A DNA stretch of 64,000 nt from JACDAE01 sp963717195 (GCA_963717195.1 CAVQVR010000021.1:248001-312000), one strand, 5' to 3'. Shown: positions 49,563-59,975, counted from the stretch's first letter. Made by a program: numbers and translations. The notes: generated by a model not told the origin, from the letters alone.

Positions 49563-49847
49563 CAAGTACTCCTTCAGAATGAATATAATTCATACCATTT
49601 TTTGAATGTATGGTCATGCAGTAATATTCTTAATGCATTTTCTCACTTGACCTTTTAGAACTTCGTATATATACTTTTCCTCTGGGTGCAGAAAGCATAT
49701 CCTTTTCCGGCCCGCTTAAAGGTACTGCAATTAAGTATACAATGTAAACTGCCTGAGAGGGGTGGTTTCGCCTATTACTGGGACAAAATATTCATATATC
49801 CCTATAACAAAAGACGTTATGATACCCCCAATTGTATCGGACAGTTA

Positions 49848-50492
49848 TTAAAAGTTACGCCAACGTGCCTGTTCCCAGCCGAGATGTGCATGACTATTCA
49901 TTAGCCTTACAGTAGGACGCAGCTGCTGCCAATCGATGACACTGATGGTTGCCGGATCAAGAAAAATGTTGAAGATGGAGGTCAATGGAGCTCCTAATGC
50001 CGCGCAGAGCAATGCCTTGATCGGTCCTACATGTGAAACAAGCACGATTTCTTGCCCTGGATGCTGTTGTGCCAGGCGCTCAACCAGGCCGCTGATCCGT
50101 GTCTGCACTGCGGCAAAGCTCTCTCCTTCCGGTGGTGCAATCGTTGGGTCTGCTTCCCAGGCACGCAACTGCTGTTCATCGAGCGGGCTACGTGTCAGCA
50201 CTTCCGCCCGGCTCAATCCCTCCCATGTCCCGAAGTGTCCTTCGACCAGATCTTCCTCCAAATGCACTTTTAACCCACATCGTGTTGCAATAGGTAATGC
50301 TGTATGATACGCACGCTGCAATGGACTACTATAGACTGCTGCAACAGAAAAAACGGAGAGCGCGTTAGCCAGGGCTTCTGCCTGGGTCACTCCGTGTTCC
50401 GAGAGCGCATCGTTGCGAGCGCCGATATAGCGAAATTCGCGATTAGCAAGCGTTTCGCCATGACGCACCAGAAAAATACGCAGTTTTGTCAT
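49848..50492 (-). CDS. Histidine phosphatase (phosphoglycerate mutase family)
   Basis: 214 residues. The phosphohistidine motif RHGE is at LVRHGETLANREF, the second His is in LVSHVGPIK, and the acidic partner is in LVEGHFGTWEG. The composition fits cobalamin-type (alpha-ribazole phosphatase) or general sugar-phosphate phosphatases; no cobalamin genes are nearby, so the substrate is open. Confidence 0.86.
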   Translation of the reverse strand: MTKLRIFLVRHGETLANREFRYIGARNDALSEHGVTQAEALANALSVFSVAAVYSSPLQRAYHTALPIATRCGLKVHLEEDLVEGHFGTWEGLSRAEVLTRSPLDEQQLRAWEADPTIAPPEGESFAAVQTRISGLVERLAQQHPGQEIVLVSHVGPIKALLCAALGAPLTSIFNIFLDPATISVIDWQQLRPTVRLMNSHAHLGWEQARWRNF

Positions 50493-50896
50493 CAGGTACG
50501 GTACCTCCTCTCTCCTTCGCTCATTGTAAATACCAATTCAAACGTAAGATAAAGATACCATATTCATAAATTTAAAAGAACACAGACGCAGAAAAGATAG
50601 ACATTTCTCAGCAGGTGTAATAGAGATGAAAGATCAGTTGGTATCTGCTAAGTTTTCTGAGAAGGCTTAGAGGCTGCGAATACAAATACACAAGATATAC
50701 TCCTTACAAACGCCGGTGAACGTACACATAGCGCTATGTATTCATCTGGAGTGCGCCAATGGACAAAAGAACAGGCGATACATTGCCCATCAGACAAGGC
50801 AAATGGAAACTTATACATCATTTATTAAGAATATTAGAGAAAGATTAACTGTAGTTTAGCTTCTTCTTAGAATTGTTTCAGGTGCCCATTTACACC

Positions 50897-50925
50897 TTGT
50901 ATTCTACAAATCTTTCGGTTATTAT
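50897..50925 (+). promoter_or_regulatory. Promoter for the GlsB/YeaQ-type gene
   Basis: TTGTAT at 50897-50902, a 17-base spacer and TATTAT at 50920-50925. The rest of the 543-base gap at 50493-51035 is AT-rich and shows no gene or clear structure. Confidence 0.4.
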
Positions 50926-51035
50926 AGAAAAGGCGAATGTGATTAGTCCCAAAGCTTACAAACTAAGCAACAATTTTTGCTAGAAACACATTTGTCCAAG
51001 GTATAGATTAGTTTACAAAAGAAGGAGAATTTACT

Positions 51036-51302
51036 ATGTTAACAGCACTACTTTTCTGGATTATCGTTGGCTTGATTGCAGGTTTCCTTGCAAGCGTTGT
51101 GATGCGCGGTGGCGGCTATGGGGTTGTTGGTGATATCGTTGTTGGTATTGTCGGTGCTTTGATCGGTGGTTTCATTATGAACGCCCTTGGCTTCAGCTCC
51201 GGCGGCAACATCGTTTATAGTATCATCGTTGCGTTCATCGGTGCCTGTATCCTGATTGCCATCCTGCGTGCTGTCTCTGGTGGTACGCGCCGAACTCTAT
51301 AA
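51036..51302 (+). CDS. GlsB/YeaQ/YmgE-family stress membrane protein
   Basis: 88 residues with three hydrophobic helices rich in glycine (LIAGFLASVVMRGGGYG, IVGALIGGFIMNALG). This matches the transglycosylase-associated (GlsB/YeaQ) family, small membrane proteins induced by envelope and general stress. GAAGGAG sits at ideal distance from the ATG. A terminator follows. Confidence 0.9.
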   Translation: MLTALLFWIIVGLIAGFLASVVMRGGGYGVVGDIVVGIVGALIGGFIMNALGFSSGGNIVYSIIVAFIGACILIAILRAVSGGTRRTL

Positions 51303-51373
51303 ATAGTGCGCCATTTCCTGCACTATGTCTGTTAAGAAAAGTGTCTTCTAGAGAGACAACAGGCATAGGAAAA

Positions 51374-51416
51374 AGAAGAGGGAGAGATCATAGTTGATCT
51401 TCCCTCTCTTTTTATT
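51374..51416 (+). terminator. Rho-independent terminator
   Basis: AGAGGGAGAGATCA (up to 51390) pairs with TGATCTTCCCTCTCT (51395-51409) with one bulge, and is followed by a T-run. Confidence 0.75.
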
Positions 51417-51441
51417 TATGCAAAAACATTTCATATACCCA

Positions 51442-51470
51442 TTGCTCATTAAGCAGGAATGGAGTACAAT
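51442..51470 (+). promoter_or_regulatory. Promoter for the large TPR gene
   Basis: TTGCTC at 51442-51447, a 17-base spacer and TACAAT at 51465-51470. It argues for the ATG at 51524 as the start rather than the TTG at 51470. Confidence 0.5.
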
Positions 51471-51523
51471 TGATCCTGCGAGAAGTGATGGGAATCTTGC
51501 TATCAGGAAAGGTGGTAAGGCTT

Positions 51524-53860
51524 ATGGCAAAGAAAAAAAACATGTCTGTATCTGTCTCGCAGGAAGACAATGTGCAGGCACAGAATATACTTACACAATA
51601 TCATCAGATTGCAAATAACTTGCATGTGAGTACCGATCAGAAGAGGGCTGAGACGGTATTGAGCGAAATCAACAGCCTGCCAGAAGGCCCTCAGATCGCT
51701 TTACTGAAAGCGTTGTCAAAAGAAAATCACGTTGATGCGGCTGATGTCCTGACAGCCATTTATGAGTTAAGTCCTTTGAAAAGTGTGCGGAAAGAGGCAA
51801 AGCGCTCATTGATACGGCTTGAAGGTGCCAAAATCTACCCCGGTTGGGAACCGCCCATTGATCGGACGCTTGCCATCAGCATGTTCCAGTCCACGACCAA
51901 TCCGCCCCGTTTCTGGAAGGGTATTGTTACCGATTTAATGGACATAGGCGAAGTCCAGCTTCTTCTCTGTTGGGAACAGGGAGATGATTACAAAGAAGTA
52001 CGCGTCCTTGGTTTCTTGCTTGAATTCCGACGTGATGGTGTAAAAGACGCATTCGTTCAGCTTGAAAGCAAGCGTAGCTTTGAAAAATTCCTGGCTCAGA
52101 TGACAGCAAGTCTGGAAGATATAGAAACGAAAAATTGTACTCTGGCCCAGGGACGCCGCTTGCTCCTGGACGCTCTAGCCATCAACAAACAGTATGGCAC
52201 AACTCCTCATAAAGACTACCGCTTTAATCTTTCGCTCATCAACCAGCTGATACTGGAGGTACCCGACCTCGATGATGACGATGAGCCTCTGTTTAGTGAT
52301 GAGGAGGAGGATGACGATGATATCGACTTGCACGACTTACAGCCCACAGCGGTCGTCTCAATGTTTGTTGAATATCATGTTGCTGGCGATTTTGGCATAT
52401 CTTATGACCTCCTCACACAGGACAGCCCTTTGCGCGAAGGTCTCTCAAGACAAGAATGGATCGAACGCCGCGAACTCTGGGAGCAAGAAGCCAATCCAGG
52501 TGTTGTGGAGCCGAACCTTATCTTCGAGCACGAACAACCAAAATCCCGCCTCTGGCTTCCCGGTCCACTAAGTGCCGGTCGCAAGGCAACGTCCATCACC
52601 ATTGAAGCAGGCTGGTCTGCTGAAATGGATGAGAGTCCACTCGGAGATACCCTGCCAGAGCTGCCTGAAGCAACTGCAGTCTACGAAGAAACCAGGCGGC
52701 ATTGGTTCTGGGCCAGCTATTCACTCGTGAAGGAGAATGGCGAATGGCGCATTCAAAGTATAAGCGACGAGGGATTAAACGCACAGAATCTTTCCATTGA
52801 GGAACTGCAAAAGAGAATTGATGACATCGACACCCATCTGAACGAGTTCACAAAAGAACACACACCTGAAAATGTAAAGCAAATGAAGCCGGAAGAGGTA
52901 ACGAACTATGTTGCAGGAACCGTCAGGTATGCTATGCAGTCTATCTATTATACCGATGCTCTGATCAAAAAGTTACCCCTCGACCGCACTCTTTATACAG
53001 ATGCCGCCTCACGTGCAATCATATTTCAAGAATATGAGCGCTGCCTGGTCTATTTATTGCCTCTGACACAACGTTTCCCAGAGCAGCACGGTCCATTACT
53101 CAGGCAAATTGCTGAGGTGTATCGAGAGCTTAGCCGCAAATACTTTGATAAGGAGGATGATGAACGCGCTGAACGCTTCGATGAACTCGCTGAGGAAGTA
53201 CTGCACGAGTCATTGGCTATTGAGAATAGTTTTGAGGCACATATCTCTCTGGCCGAGTTGCTCATAGAAGAAAACGAGCGGCTCAATGAGGCAAGGGATC
53301 ATCTCCTGCAAGCAAAAGAGCTGACTAACGATCCGGACGAAGAGGCCCATGTCGAACTCCACCTGGGTGAGATCGCCACTGAGGAAGATGAACATCTGGA
53401 AGCTTTGACACACTATCAACGGATCATAGAACTCCGTCCACAGGAAGGTGAAAGCTGGAGCGATATCGCCCAGGCTCACGAGAATCTCGGCAATATTGAA
53501 GAGGCTGTCACCAGTTACCAGCATGCCATTGAGTTGGACCCGGATAATTCGGATTACTACTACAGGCTCAGTAGATTGTATACAGATAATGATCAATTCG
53601 AAAAGGCTATCAAATTACTTGCAGACGCTCTACTGGCCAATCCCGATTCCGTTGCGCTCAATGCCCTTCTGGCATCGTTCTACATGGAAAAGGATGATTA
53701 TGGGCATGCTGAAATATACTTGAAAAAGGCCGAGCGTATTGATCCTGAATCGGAGTTTGTCCAGATATTGCGCCCGGTGCTCGAACTCAAGAAATCCGGG
53801 CAAGGACTTGCTCCCAATCCAACGCGCAAATTTTTGAAGCAGAAGAAGGAACGAAGGTAA
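51524..53860 (+). CDS. Large TPR protein, unknown function
   Basis: About 778 residues. The N-terminal half is not recognised; a HEAT-like start (LKALSKENHVDAADVLTA) is followed by a beta-containing domain and a highly acidic run of Asp/Glu near residue 265. The C-terminal 250 residues hold about five TPR units (for example ALTHYQRIIELRPQEGE, AVTSYQHAIELDPDNSD). It is probably a cytoplasmic scaffold. The gene ends at a palindrome. It is divergent in strand from the CHAT/subtilase block and not part of it. Confidence 0.75.
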   Translation: MAKKKNMSVSVSQEDNVQAQNILTQYHQIANNLHVSTDQKRAETVLSEINSLPEGPQIALLKALSKENHVDAADVLTAIYELSPLKSVRKEAKRSLIRLEGAKIYPGWEPPIDRTLAISMFQSTTNPPRFWKGIVTDLMDIGEVQLLLCWEQGDDYKEVRVLGFLLEFRRDGVKDAFVQLESKRSFEKFLAQMTASLEDIETKNCTLAQGRRLLLDALAINKQYGTTPHKDYRFNLSLINQLILEVPDLDDDDEPLFSDEEEDDDDIDLHDLQPTAVVSMFVEYHVAGDFGISYDLLTQDSPLREGLSRQEWIERRELWEQEANPGVVEPNLIFEHEQPKSRLWLPGPLSAGRKATSITIEAGWSAEMDESPLGDTLPELPEATAVYEETRRHWFWASYSLVKENGEWRIQSISDEGLNAQNLSIEELQKRIDDIDTHLNEFTKEHTPENVKQMKPEEVTNYVAGTVRYAMQSIYYTDALIKKLPLDRTLYTDAASRAIIFQEYERCLVYLLPLTQRFPEQHGPLLRQIAEVYRELSRKYFDKEDDERAERFDELAEEVLHESLAIENSFEAHISLAELLIEENERLNEARDHLLQAKELTNDPDEEAHVELHLGEIATEEDEHLEALTHYQRIIELRPQEGESWSDIAQAHENLGNIEEAVTSYQHAIELDPDNSDYYYRLSRLYTDNDQFEKAIKLLADALLANPDSVALNALLASFYMEKDDYGHAEIYLKKAERIDPESEFVQILRPVLELKKSGQGLAPNPTRKFLKQKKERR

Positions 53861-53861
53861 A

Positions 53862-53913
53862 TGTAGGGGCCGCATTTGTGTTATACCGACGGCGCATAAA
53901 TGCGGCCCCTACA
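53862..53913. repeat. GTAGGGGCC palindrome, convergent terminator
   Basis: Perfect 16-base arms at 53862-53877 and 53898-53913 lie between the stops of the TPR gene and the subtilase gene. Confidence 0.8.
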
Positions 53914-53921
53914 CCACCGGG

Positions 53922-55862
53922 CTAATCAGAAACGTATTTCTGACTGACCATAATAACGCTACCTGGCTTTGCTTCATTAGATTGCGCATCAAGCCCCGTC
54001 CACAATGGCTTTTGAGTGGCTACTGCAAGAAGAGCCTGGCGCACACTATCACCGGTAGACGCCTGATTTTGTAAGACACGCGCCGCCAATGCACTCATGA
54101 TTGGAGTGGCAAAGGATGTTCCAACCCAATAAGCCCAGGTTGTGGGAGAAGTTGGCGCGTATTCTGGATAATCCGGCGGCTGCGGTGAAGGCGGTGACAG
54201 AAGATCATCCATAGAAGGTGCCGGGAAAAGGCTCGCCGTATAAACACCACGTACAGCATCAATAGGCACTACAATCTTCGTGGGCGAGCCATAAGGTGGC
54301 GCAGGAGACGGCGCAGGTGGCGCATCTTTGGGGTCAGGAGTCAGCAACTCACCACCATATGTGGCAATCCCCACCGTTCCAGGATAATTACGATAGGAAG
54401 CCGCGTTTTCTGCCTGATTCACGGCACCAACTGGAATCATAGTCGGAATACCAGGCCGTGTCGGTTGTCCAGGAGCCGACTCATCATAAGCAAATGCAGC
54501 AGGATAACGTGGCCCAAAACGTTTCGACGTCGTAGTGCCATCTGGTAACGTGATAAGTGAGCTATTATCACGCGGATCAGAATTGTTACCGGTTGATGCG
54601 ACAAACACAACTCCCTGGCTTGTCAGGCTCTGAATTGCCTCGTATAATCCCTCCCGTAACTGATAAATCTGGGTCTGATCCAGATTATATGGAGACGCCA
54701 GTAGCACCTCATCAGACGGCGTGCCCACCAGGCTCAAATTTACTACGAGAGGAAGATTTAGCGGGCTTCCGGCTCCTTCCACATGAAGCAAGCGATTCTG
54801 GATCTGTTCCAGAGCGTCCATCAATCCGGTGGTATTACCAACACCAAAGTCGTTAAGCACACGTATACATTCAATCTGAGCACCAGGAGCAAGATCACGC
54901 ACGATGCCTGCCACAAAGATACCATGATCCACCATGGGAAAGCCAACCAGCCTTCCGTATATATCTTTTCCGGTTCCAGGCTGCTCTGCATTTGAAGTAT
55001 CCAGCACATCAGGCAAGTCATTATAGTTGAATGTGACATTCTTGACGATATCTTGCAAAAGAGAGTTACTTGCGCCAGCAACACTGGCTGCTACAGCAGA
55101 AACATCCGTGTAGGAGCGAAGTGTGTCCAGCACAAGCACCGTAACTCCCATACCATCGGTCTTTGCGAAAGGCGTAGGGACTGGCTCAGGGAGTGTAATC
55201 TTCCAGCGACCAGGAACGCTGGCGGCATCTACGGGGAGAGGAGGAGCAACCGGACAACCATGAGTTGCACATCCCAAAACGGTACCGCCTTTCAACCAGT
55301 TTGGCATTGCAGAGACGATAGGAACTCCTCCATGTCTGAGATCGTCTAGATGCTGATTGATCAGATGAACAACTGCCGTGGTATTATCATCTGCATAATA
55401 TCCACTTTGCGTTCCAGTTTCTCCTGTAGCATAGATATTCTGATAGGACCCGGTATTTGCTCCTTGCGCCTGTGCAGAGGATGGCGTTATAGATTTATCA
55501 TTCGTGGCTTCGATATGGAAGAAGCTGATAACACTCGTTCCTTTGCTACCAGGAGAAAGAAAAAGATATTTACCTGAAGTGCTGTTGATATCATCTGCGC
55601 TCTGGCTAACAGCATGAGAGCCGCTTTTCTGATCTCCAACTGATATTGCTGGCTTTGCAGTTTTTGGAGGACGAATAACATCTACTTCTTGGAAGGACTT
55701 AAGAGTAAAACCATTGCTATTAAGTAGTTGATTCAGATGATCTAGTTGCAGAGATGCAAGCACGCGTGTTGTACCAGTTGACAATTGCTCATCTGAACGA
55801 AACGTAATAGCGACCTGATTTTCATGCCAATAGACCACCATTGGGAGAGTTTCTTGAGTCAT
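53922..55862 (-). CDS. Subtilisin-like serine protease (S8), cytoplasmic
   Basis: About 646 residues. The catalytic triad is visible: Asp246 (VTVLVLDTLRS), His313 (MVDHGIFVAGIV) and Ser583 (VGTSFATPIMSAL), with the oxyanion Asn in FVASTGNNSD. The first 220 residues are a non-catalytic domain with no signal peptide, so the enzyme probably acts in the cytoplasm. The sequence around His reads DHG rather than HGT, a mild variation. ATG 55862 (GGAGG upstream, though 12 bases away) or 55889 is the start. It is the last gene of the sigma/zinc-finger/CHAT block, 75 bases after the CHAT gene. Confidence 0.85.
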   Translation of the reverse strand: MTQETLPMVVYWHENQVAITFRSDEQLSTGTTRVLASLQLDHLNQLLNSNGFTLKSFQEVDVIRPPKTAKPAISVGDQKSGSHAVSQSADDINSTSGKYLFLSPGSKGTSVISFFHIEATNDKSITPSSAQAQGANTGSYQNIYATGETGTQSGYYADDNTTAVVHLINQHLDDLRHGGVPIVSAMPNWLKGGTVLGCATHGCPVAPPLPVDAASVPGRWKITLPEPVPTPFAKTDGMGVTVLVLDTLRSYTDVSAVAASVAGASNSLLQDIVKNVTFNYNDLPDVLDTSNAEQPGTGKDIYGRLVGFPMVDHGIFVAGIVRDLAPGAQIECIRVLNDFGVGNTTGLMDALEQIQNRLLHVEGAGSPLNLPLVVNLSLVGTPSDEVLLASPYNLDQTQIYQLREGLYEAIQSLTSQGVVFVASTGNNSDPRDNSSLITLPDGTTTSKRFGPRYPAAFAYDESAPGQPTRPGIPTMIPVGAVNQAENAASYRNYPGTVGIATYGGELLTPDPKDAPPAPSPAPPYGSPTKIVVPIDAVRGVYTASLFPAPSMDDLLSPPSPQPPDYPEYAPTSPTTWAYWVGTSFATPIMSALAARVLQNQASTGDSVRQALLAVATQKPLWTGLDAQSNEAKPGSVIMVSQKYVSD

Positions 55863-55937
55863 ATTTACACTGAACCTCCATGATTTCATACATTTCTTTG
55901 CAAGTATTAACTTCCTCGTCTAAGAAACGCTGCCCTA

Positions 55938-58900
55938 TCATTTTTTTAGAGGCTCAATAGTATAATGCAAAGGACTGATATCACCAATCAGGCGAAATGC
56001 CGCCCAGAAGTATGGATGGGCATATGCTGAATTTCTTTGCAGCAGAGCGCACTGTGCCGCCCGTAAAGCCTGTATCCTGGCGTCTCCGTTTAGAAGATGT
56101 TGATAAAATATGCGCATAAGCTCACTAGTAGCATTATCCTCTACAGGCCACAGGCTCATTACCAGCGAAGAAGCTCCTGCCGCCAGAAAAGCTCTACCCA
56201 GGCCTAATTGCTCGTCTCCTCCTCCACTTAATGACAGGCCGGTCTCGCATCCACTTAAAGTAACAAGTTCACAGCTACTGAGATCCAGATGAAACGCATC
56301 GATGGCATTGAGTTGTCCATCAGCAAGCAGTATAGAGGAAAAGTTAGGGGCGTCTAAGCGACTCTGACCATGCGTAGCAATATGGAGAATTGAACTTTTC
56401 ACAGCTTGCTCATTCAAGCAAGCAATCGTTGCCTTCTCCTCAAGATAGTAATCCCCTTGTAACATGTCTGCCAGGAATTTAGCTTCTTCAAGCGCTCTAA
56501 GCAATCGATGATTGCCAGAATAACCAAATATTATAGGATGCCTTTTCGCCTCATTTTCTGTCTCACCTGTCCCCTGTTCGCTTCCTTGAGAACGCAACGG
56601 TACGATCATACTGGCAGCGGGAAGATAGCTAATTTGAAAATCCTCAATTAAGAAGTGAGAGCCATTGTAGAGCGCATGAAATGGAAGATTATGCAGGGGC
56701 CCAAATGGCACAATAGTTATATAACCAGATGGAGATGGTAACAAAGATGCGATGGGCTTTATCAACAAAGCATAAAGCTTTTGCAATAGGCGATGAATGA
56801 TATGTACAGGAGGTTGCTGGGAATCAGGCCATCCACTCGGCAACAGGCGTGCATGAAAGATAGGTAATAAAGTCTCCAACTGCTCCATGCCATCAGGCAG
56901 TTCATGAAGCGCTAAGTGATCTCGCGTTAAAGCGAAAATAACAAGCTTCCCTTTATAAAGAAAATATGTCAGCAGTAATTGATCCACTGCCAGATGTTGA
57001 CGGAAGTCTTGCACATCAACAGTATATGCACTCCGCTTTATACGTCCATTTATTTCTAAGCCAGGTGCGCGGGAAAAAGATTGTCTGTCTAATTCATGTA
57101 GCTGCACACGCTCAAAAAGTTCGCTTAATCTTGTTTCACATTGCTTCATTTCAGCCTGAATCGTGGTGCGGTCTAGCTCCGGTACCACTTCAGTATCAAT
57201 TTTTGCCAGAAGTGCGCTGTAATCATGATATTTTTCCTGCCAGAAGTGCATCTGATGTTGCATTCTCAATAATACAGCATTACTTGCTTGCCATGAAGAA
57301 GGCTTGCTTCCCTGTACCTGTTGCTCTTTCCTTGATTTATTAAGATATTGACGCAGCGCCATCGAGCGAGCTCTTTCCAGATAGCTCAATGCATAATCAG
57401 GCCGTCCTTGTTTCAGACAGAGATCAATCATATCTTCATAGACGTTCCATGTTGTATGCAGAAAAGCAGGCCCAAGGTCATACACCAGGCCATCTAGAAT
57501 ATGTTCTATACGATTAATAGCAGCTCGATAATGCCTTGAGGCTCCTTCCTGATCTGCACTCATAGCAGCTAATTGTCCAGATAAATGCTGCGACCGATAG
57601 ACCTCTTCATGTAATTTATAGTGACGTGCCTGCAAGGTGACCATCTTACAGAGTGCCCTCGCCTTTTGGAGTACAACCGTCCGCTGGCTCTCTTCTTCTT
57701 TACTCTCTAAGCGTTGCACATCAGCAATTAAAGCTCCAGCCATAACAAGGCTTGCTCGAATAGAGCGCGAAATTAGACCGTGCGTATCAAAATATGCTTT
57801 GAGATCACATGCCTGCTCATAAGCCTCTACCACAGCTCCTATTGCTAAAAGAAGTTCGGCATGTTGCAGTTTCGTAGTGGCCGCATGATGATCAAAGAGA
57901 CCTTGCGTAAACAGCGCATATGCTTCATCGAGTACCGTCAAAGCTTCCTTTGCTCTACCAGCAGCGACCAACACAGTTGCATATTCCCGCAATGCATAAC
58001 CACTCTCTAATGAGGTACCTAGACGTTGATGAGCCTCAACAGCTTCTCTAGCTAATTGATATGCCTCCACATTTCTATTGAGTTTTACTAAGCAAGTTGC
58101 CATTCTTAACATAACTGACGCAAGCATGACGGGATGATCTACTTTTTCTTGTATTAGACTGTCACGTGCTTGATAATAACGACGCAGAGCCGCGCCATAA
58201 TAACCTGACACGTAATCAAGATCTGCCAGATTAGTATCCACCCAGATAATAAAGGCTGTTTGCCCTAAAGAGACAAACCTTTCTTTTGCGCTCATTAAGA
58301 GAAGATACGCCTGCTCAAAATCGCCTAACCAGGAGAGGTTTCTCGCTTTATTTAACTCAACCATCGCCAGGGCACGCTCAACAAATAGCTCGCTACGATC
58401 CTTCAAGGTGGGATAAACAGAAAGTAATCGCTCATATACCTCAAGTGCTTTCCTATATTGTCCCATTTGAGAGTAAATTACAGCAGTGTTATGATCAATC
58501 AAGCATGCCCAATACTGTTCATTATGGTTTAACAATATCTCCCGCGCCTTGACTGCTGTTTGTAGCGCCAACTCAATCTGACCCTTCCACGCGCATGAAA
58601 CAATCCAGGGCACACGTGTATAGGCCCAGTTTACTTCATCTCCCATGTGCAAAAACGCTTCACCTGCAGCATCCAGATATTCCATTGCAGCCTGGTGCTG
58701 CTCAAAGTAATTCAGGATACTCCCTTTCGCTTTAAGGCCAAGAGTACGGGAAAGATTATGACTGGTGTGTTCGCCTAAAAAGATCAGGAGTTCGGCCAGC
58801 TTCAGCGAAATTGATGGACTGATATCCCTTTGGCGACGTGCTTCATCGGCCATAAGCGTGCTGATTGAGGCATAATCGGGTAATTTGGTGCGGGAATCTC

Positions 58901-58964
58901 TGCATAAAAATACACCCCTCTTCAAAAGAGAGGTCACACAACCGTTGCAAAAAGGCTTGTTCAT
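55938..58964 (-). CDS. TPR-CHAT caspase-like protease
   Basis: About 1,008 residues. Residues 60-480 hold a TPR/helical array (for example LEVYERLLSVYPTLKD, YALREYATVLVAAGRAKEALTVL in parts), followed by a coiled-coil stretch and a C-terminal CHAT domain. The CHAT catalytic His865 (LHIATHGQS) and Cys906 (TLSGCETGLS) are both intact, as is the downstream SLWPVEDNAT and HPYFWAAFRLIGD. CHAT proteases are caspase relatives of bacterial signalling and conflict systems, including the type III-E Craspase. A small Cys-rich head (CNGC...C) precedes the TPRs. Start TTG 58991 is also possible. Its neighbours are an anti-sigma-like zinc protein upstream and a subtilase downstream. Confidence 0.88.
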   Translation of the reverse strand: MNKPFCNGCVTSLLKRGVFLCRDSRTKLPDYASISTLMADEARRQRDISPSISLKLAELLIFLGEHTSHNLSRTLGLKAKGSILNYFEQHQAAMEYLDAAGEAFLHMGDEVNWAYTRVPWIVSCAWKGQIELALQTAVKAREILLNHNEQYWACLIDHNTAVIYSQMGQYRKALEVYERLLSVYPTLKDRSELFVERALAMVELNKARNLSWLGDFEQAYLLLMSAKERFVSLGQTAFIIWVDTNLADLDYVSGYYGAALRRYYQARDSLIQEKVDHPVMLASVMLRMATCLVKLNRNVEAYQLAREAVEAHQRLGTSLESGYALREYATVLVAAGRAKEALTVLDEAYALFTQGLFDHHAATTKLQHAELLLAIGAVVEAYEQACDLKAYFDTHGLISRSIRASLVMAGALIADVQRLESKEEESQRTVVLQKARALCKMVTLQARHYKLHEEVYRSQHLSGQLAAMSADQEGASRHYRAAINRIEHILDGLVYDLGPAFLHTTWNVYEDMIDLCLKQGRPDYALSYLERARSMALRQYLNKSRKEQQVQGSKPSSWQASNAVLLRMQHQMHFWQEKYHDYSALLAKIDTEVVPELDRTTIQAEMKQCETRLSELFERVQLHELDRQSFSRAPGLEINGRIKRSAYTVDVQDFRQHLAVDQLLLTYFLYKGKLVIFALTRDHLALHELPDGMEQLETLLPIFHARLLPSGWPDSQQPPVHIIHRLLQKLYALLIKPIASLLPSPSGYITIVPFGPLHNLPFHALYNGSHFLIEDFQISYLPAASMIVPLRSQGSEQGTGETENEAKRHPIIFGYSGNHRLLRALEEAKFLADMLQGDYYLEEKATIACLNEQAVKSSILHIATHGQSRLDAPNFSSILLADGQLNAIDAFHLDLSSCELVTLSGCETGLSLSGGGDEQLGLGRAFLAAGASSLVMSLWPVEDNATSELMRIFYQHLLNGDARIQALRAAQCALLQRNSAYAHPYFWAAFRLIGDISPLHYTIEPLKK

Positions 58965-58999
58965 CCATAGGTCGATGGTTCGCCTTCCCAAATATGGGC

Positions 59000-59019
59000 G
59001 TCGTAAAACGTGGCCCCTA
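59000..59019. repeat. GTAGGGGCC repeat arm supplying a stop codon
   Basis: On the minus strand GAG-TAG-GGGCC: the TAG that ends the zinc-finger gene is part of the repeat. No matching inverse arm. Confidence 0.55.
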
Positions 59020-59790
59020 CTCGATATTCAGACCCTCGATTACTACTTCGCTCTCTGGCAGGCACGCAACCATGACATATTCTCCTGGCGGGACAGCTTT
59101 GAAGACGACATTGCCCAGATCATCTATCTTCGCCATCATTACAGGCTCAGTAGAACTAACTTCCCGTTCGCCAGTAGTGAAATCTGATGCATAGTATAAA
59201 TTGACGACCACGCCCTCATGCTCTTCAAGCGTCTCGTCAGGATTACCGCTGGTAAAGAGGCCGAGCAAGATGATCTCACCGCCACTTCCACGCGAGAGAT
59301 GCAATGAAATATTGATCTCTTGTGCACGATACTGGCGTGGCCATGGCGTGTCAGAAACAGGCCCACGCGTGACTAACTGAGGTTTCCAGGGGACGAGTGC
59401 GGCAATAATACGCTCGACAATACGTTGAGGTGCTGCAACCGTTGCGGGAGTCGGAAACGGTTCAAAGTCGGCAAGCACCTGGCGGGTAGCAACAATCTCA
59501 TGAGCACATAACGGGCATTCGGCAATATGATAGGTAATGCCTATCCCTTCATCACCACTCAGCATGCCAGCACAATAAAGATTGAGCTGCATCGTTGTGG
59601 GACATGCGCTACGATACAACTTTGAGAGTATTTGACGATTGGCTTGCTTATATACCATAAGCCGCCGTTGGCAAATGGAACACCATCCAAGGTGCTCTCT
59701 TTTCCCCTCTTGCAAGGGTTCTTCGTCTAAAGCGAGCCTCAATAACTCCTCAGCACCAGGAGCCATCGAGTTTGTACAATCGTCCATCAT
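59017..59790 (-). CDS. Double zinc-finger anti-sigma-like protein with C-terminal beta domain
   Basis: 257 residues, soluble. Two HxxxCxxC motifs, H33/C37/C40 (HLGWCSIC) and H88/C92/C95 (HIAECPLC), are the signature of zinc-binding anti-sigma domains, here in tandem. The C-terminal 120 residues are beta-rich and end in GNVVFKAVPPGEYVMVA, like carboxypeptidase-regulatory-type beta sandwiches. No transmembrane helix, unlike most ECF anti-sigma factors. GAGGAAG is six bases upstream of the ATG. It follows the sigma gene and precedes CHAT, so it could hold the sigma factor inactive; inference. Confidence 0.75.
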   Translation of the reverse strand: MMDDCTNSMAPGAEELLRLALDEEPLQEGKREHLGWCSICQRRLMVYKQANRQILSKLYRSACPTTMQLNLYCAGMLSGDEGIGITYHIAECPLCAHEIVATRQVLADFEPFPTPATVAAPQRIVERIIAALVPWKPQLVTRGPVSDTPWPRQYRAQEINISLHLSRGSGGEIILLGLFTSGNPDETLEEHEGVVVNLYYASDFTTGEREVSSTEPVMMAKIDDLGNVVFKAVPPGEYVMVACLPESEVVIEGLNIE

Positions 59791-59907
59791 GCGTACTTCC
59801 TCATGTTATTTCTCGACAATGCTACGTCGTCCACTATCTACTCACACACACTCATTTCTTATCGCTGTATAAACGCTGATGGCACCATTTTTAGGGCCTC
59901 TGTTCGC

Positions 59908-59952
59908 TAAAAAAATAAAAGGGAAGAGCAACACAGTACCTTTGCTCTTCCC
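59908..59952 (-). terminator. Terminator between the ECF-like sigma gene and the zinc-finger gene
   Basis: GGGAAGAGCAA (59921-59931) and TTGCTCTTCCC (59942-59952) pair perfectly over 11 bases; on the minus strand this is followed by TTTTATTTTTTTA. The downstream genes therefore need readthrough or their own promoter in 59791-59907, where none is obvious. Confidence 0.8.
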
Positions 59953-59975
59953 CCATGAATTGCTCTCATTTTTCA

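Noticed and set aside
55938..58964. Type III-E CRISPR Craspase protease
   Set aside because: TPR-CHAT architecture fits, but no Cas gene, CRISPR repeat or reverse transcriptase is in the window.
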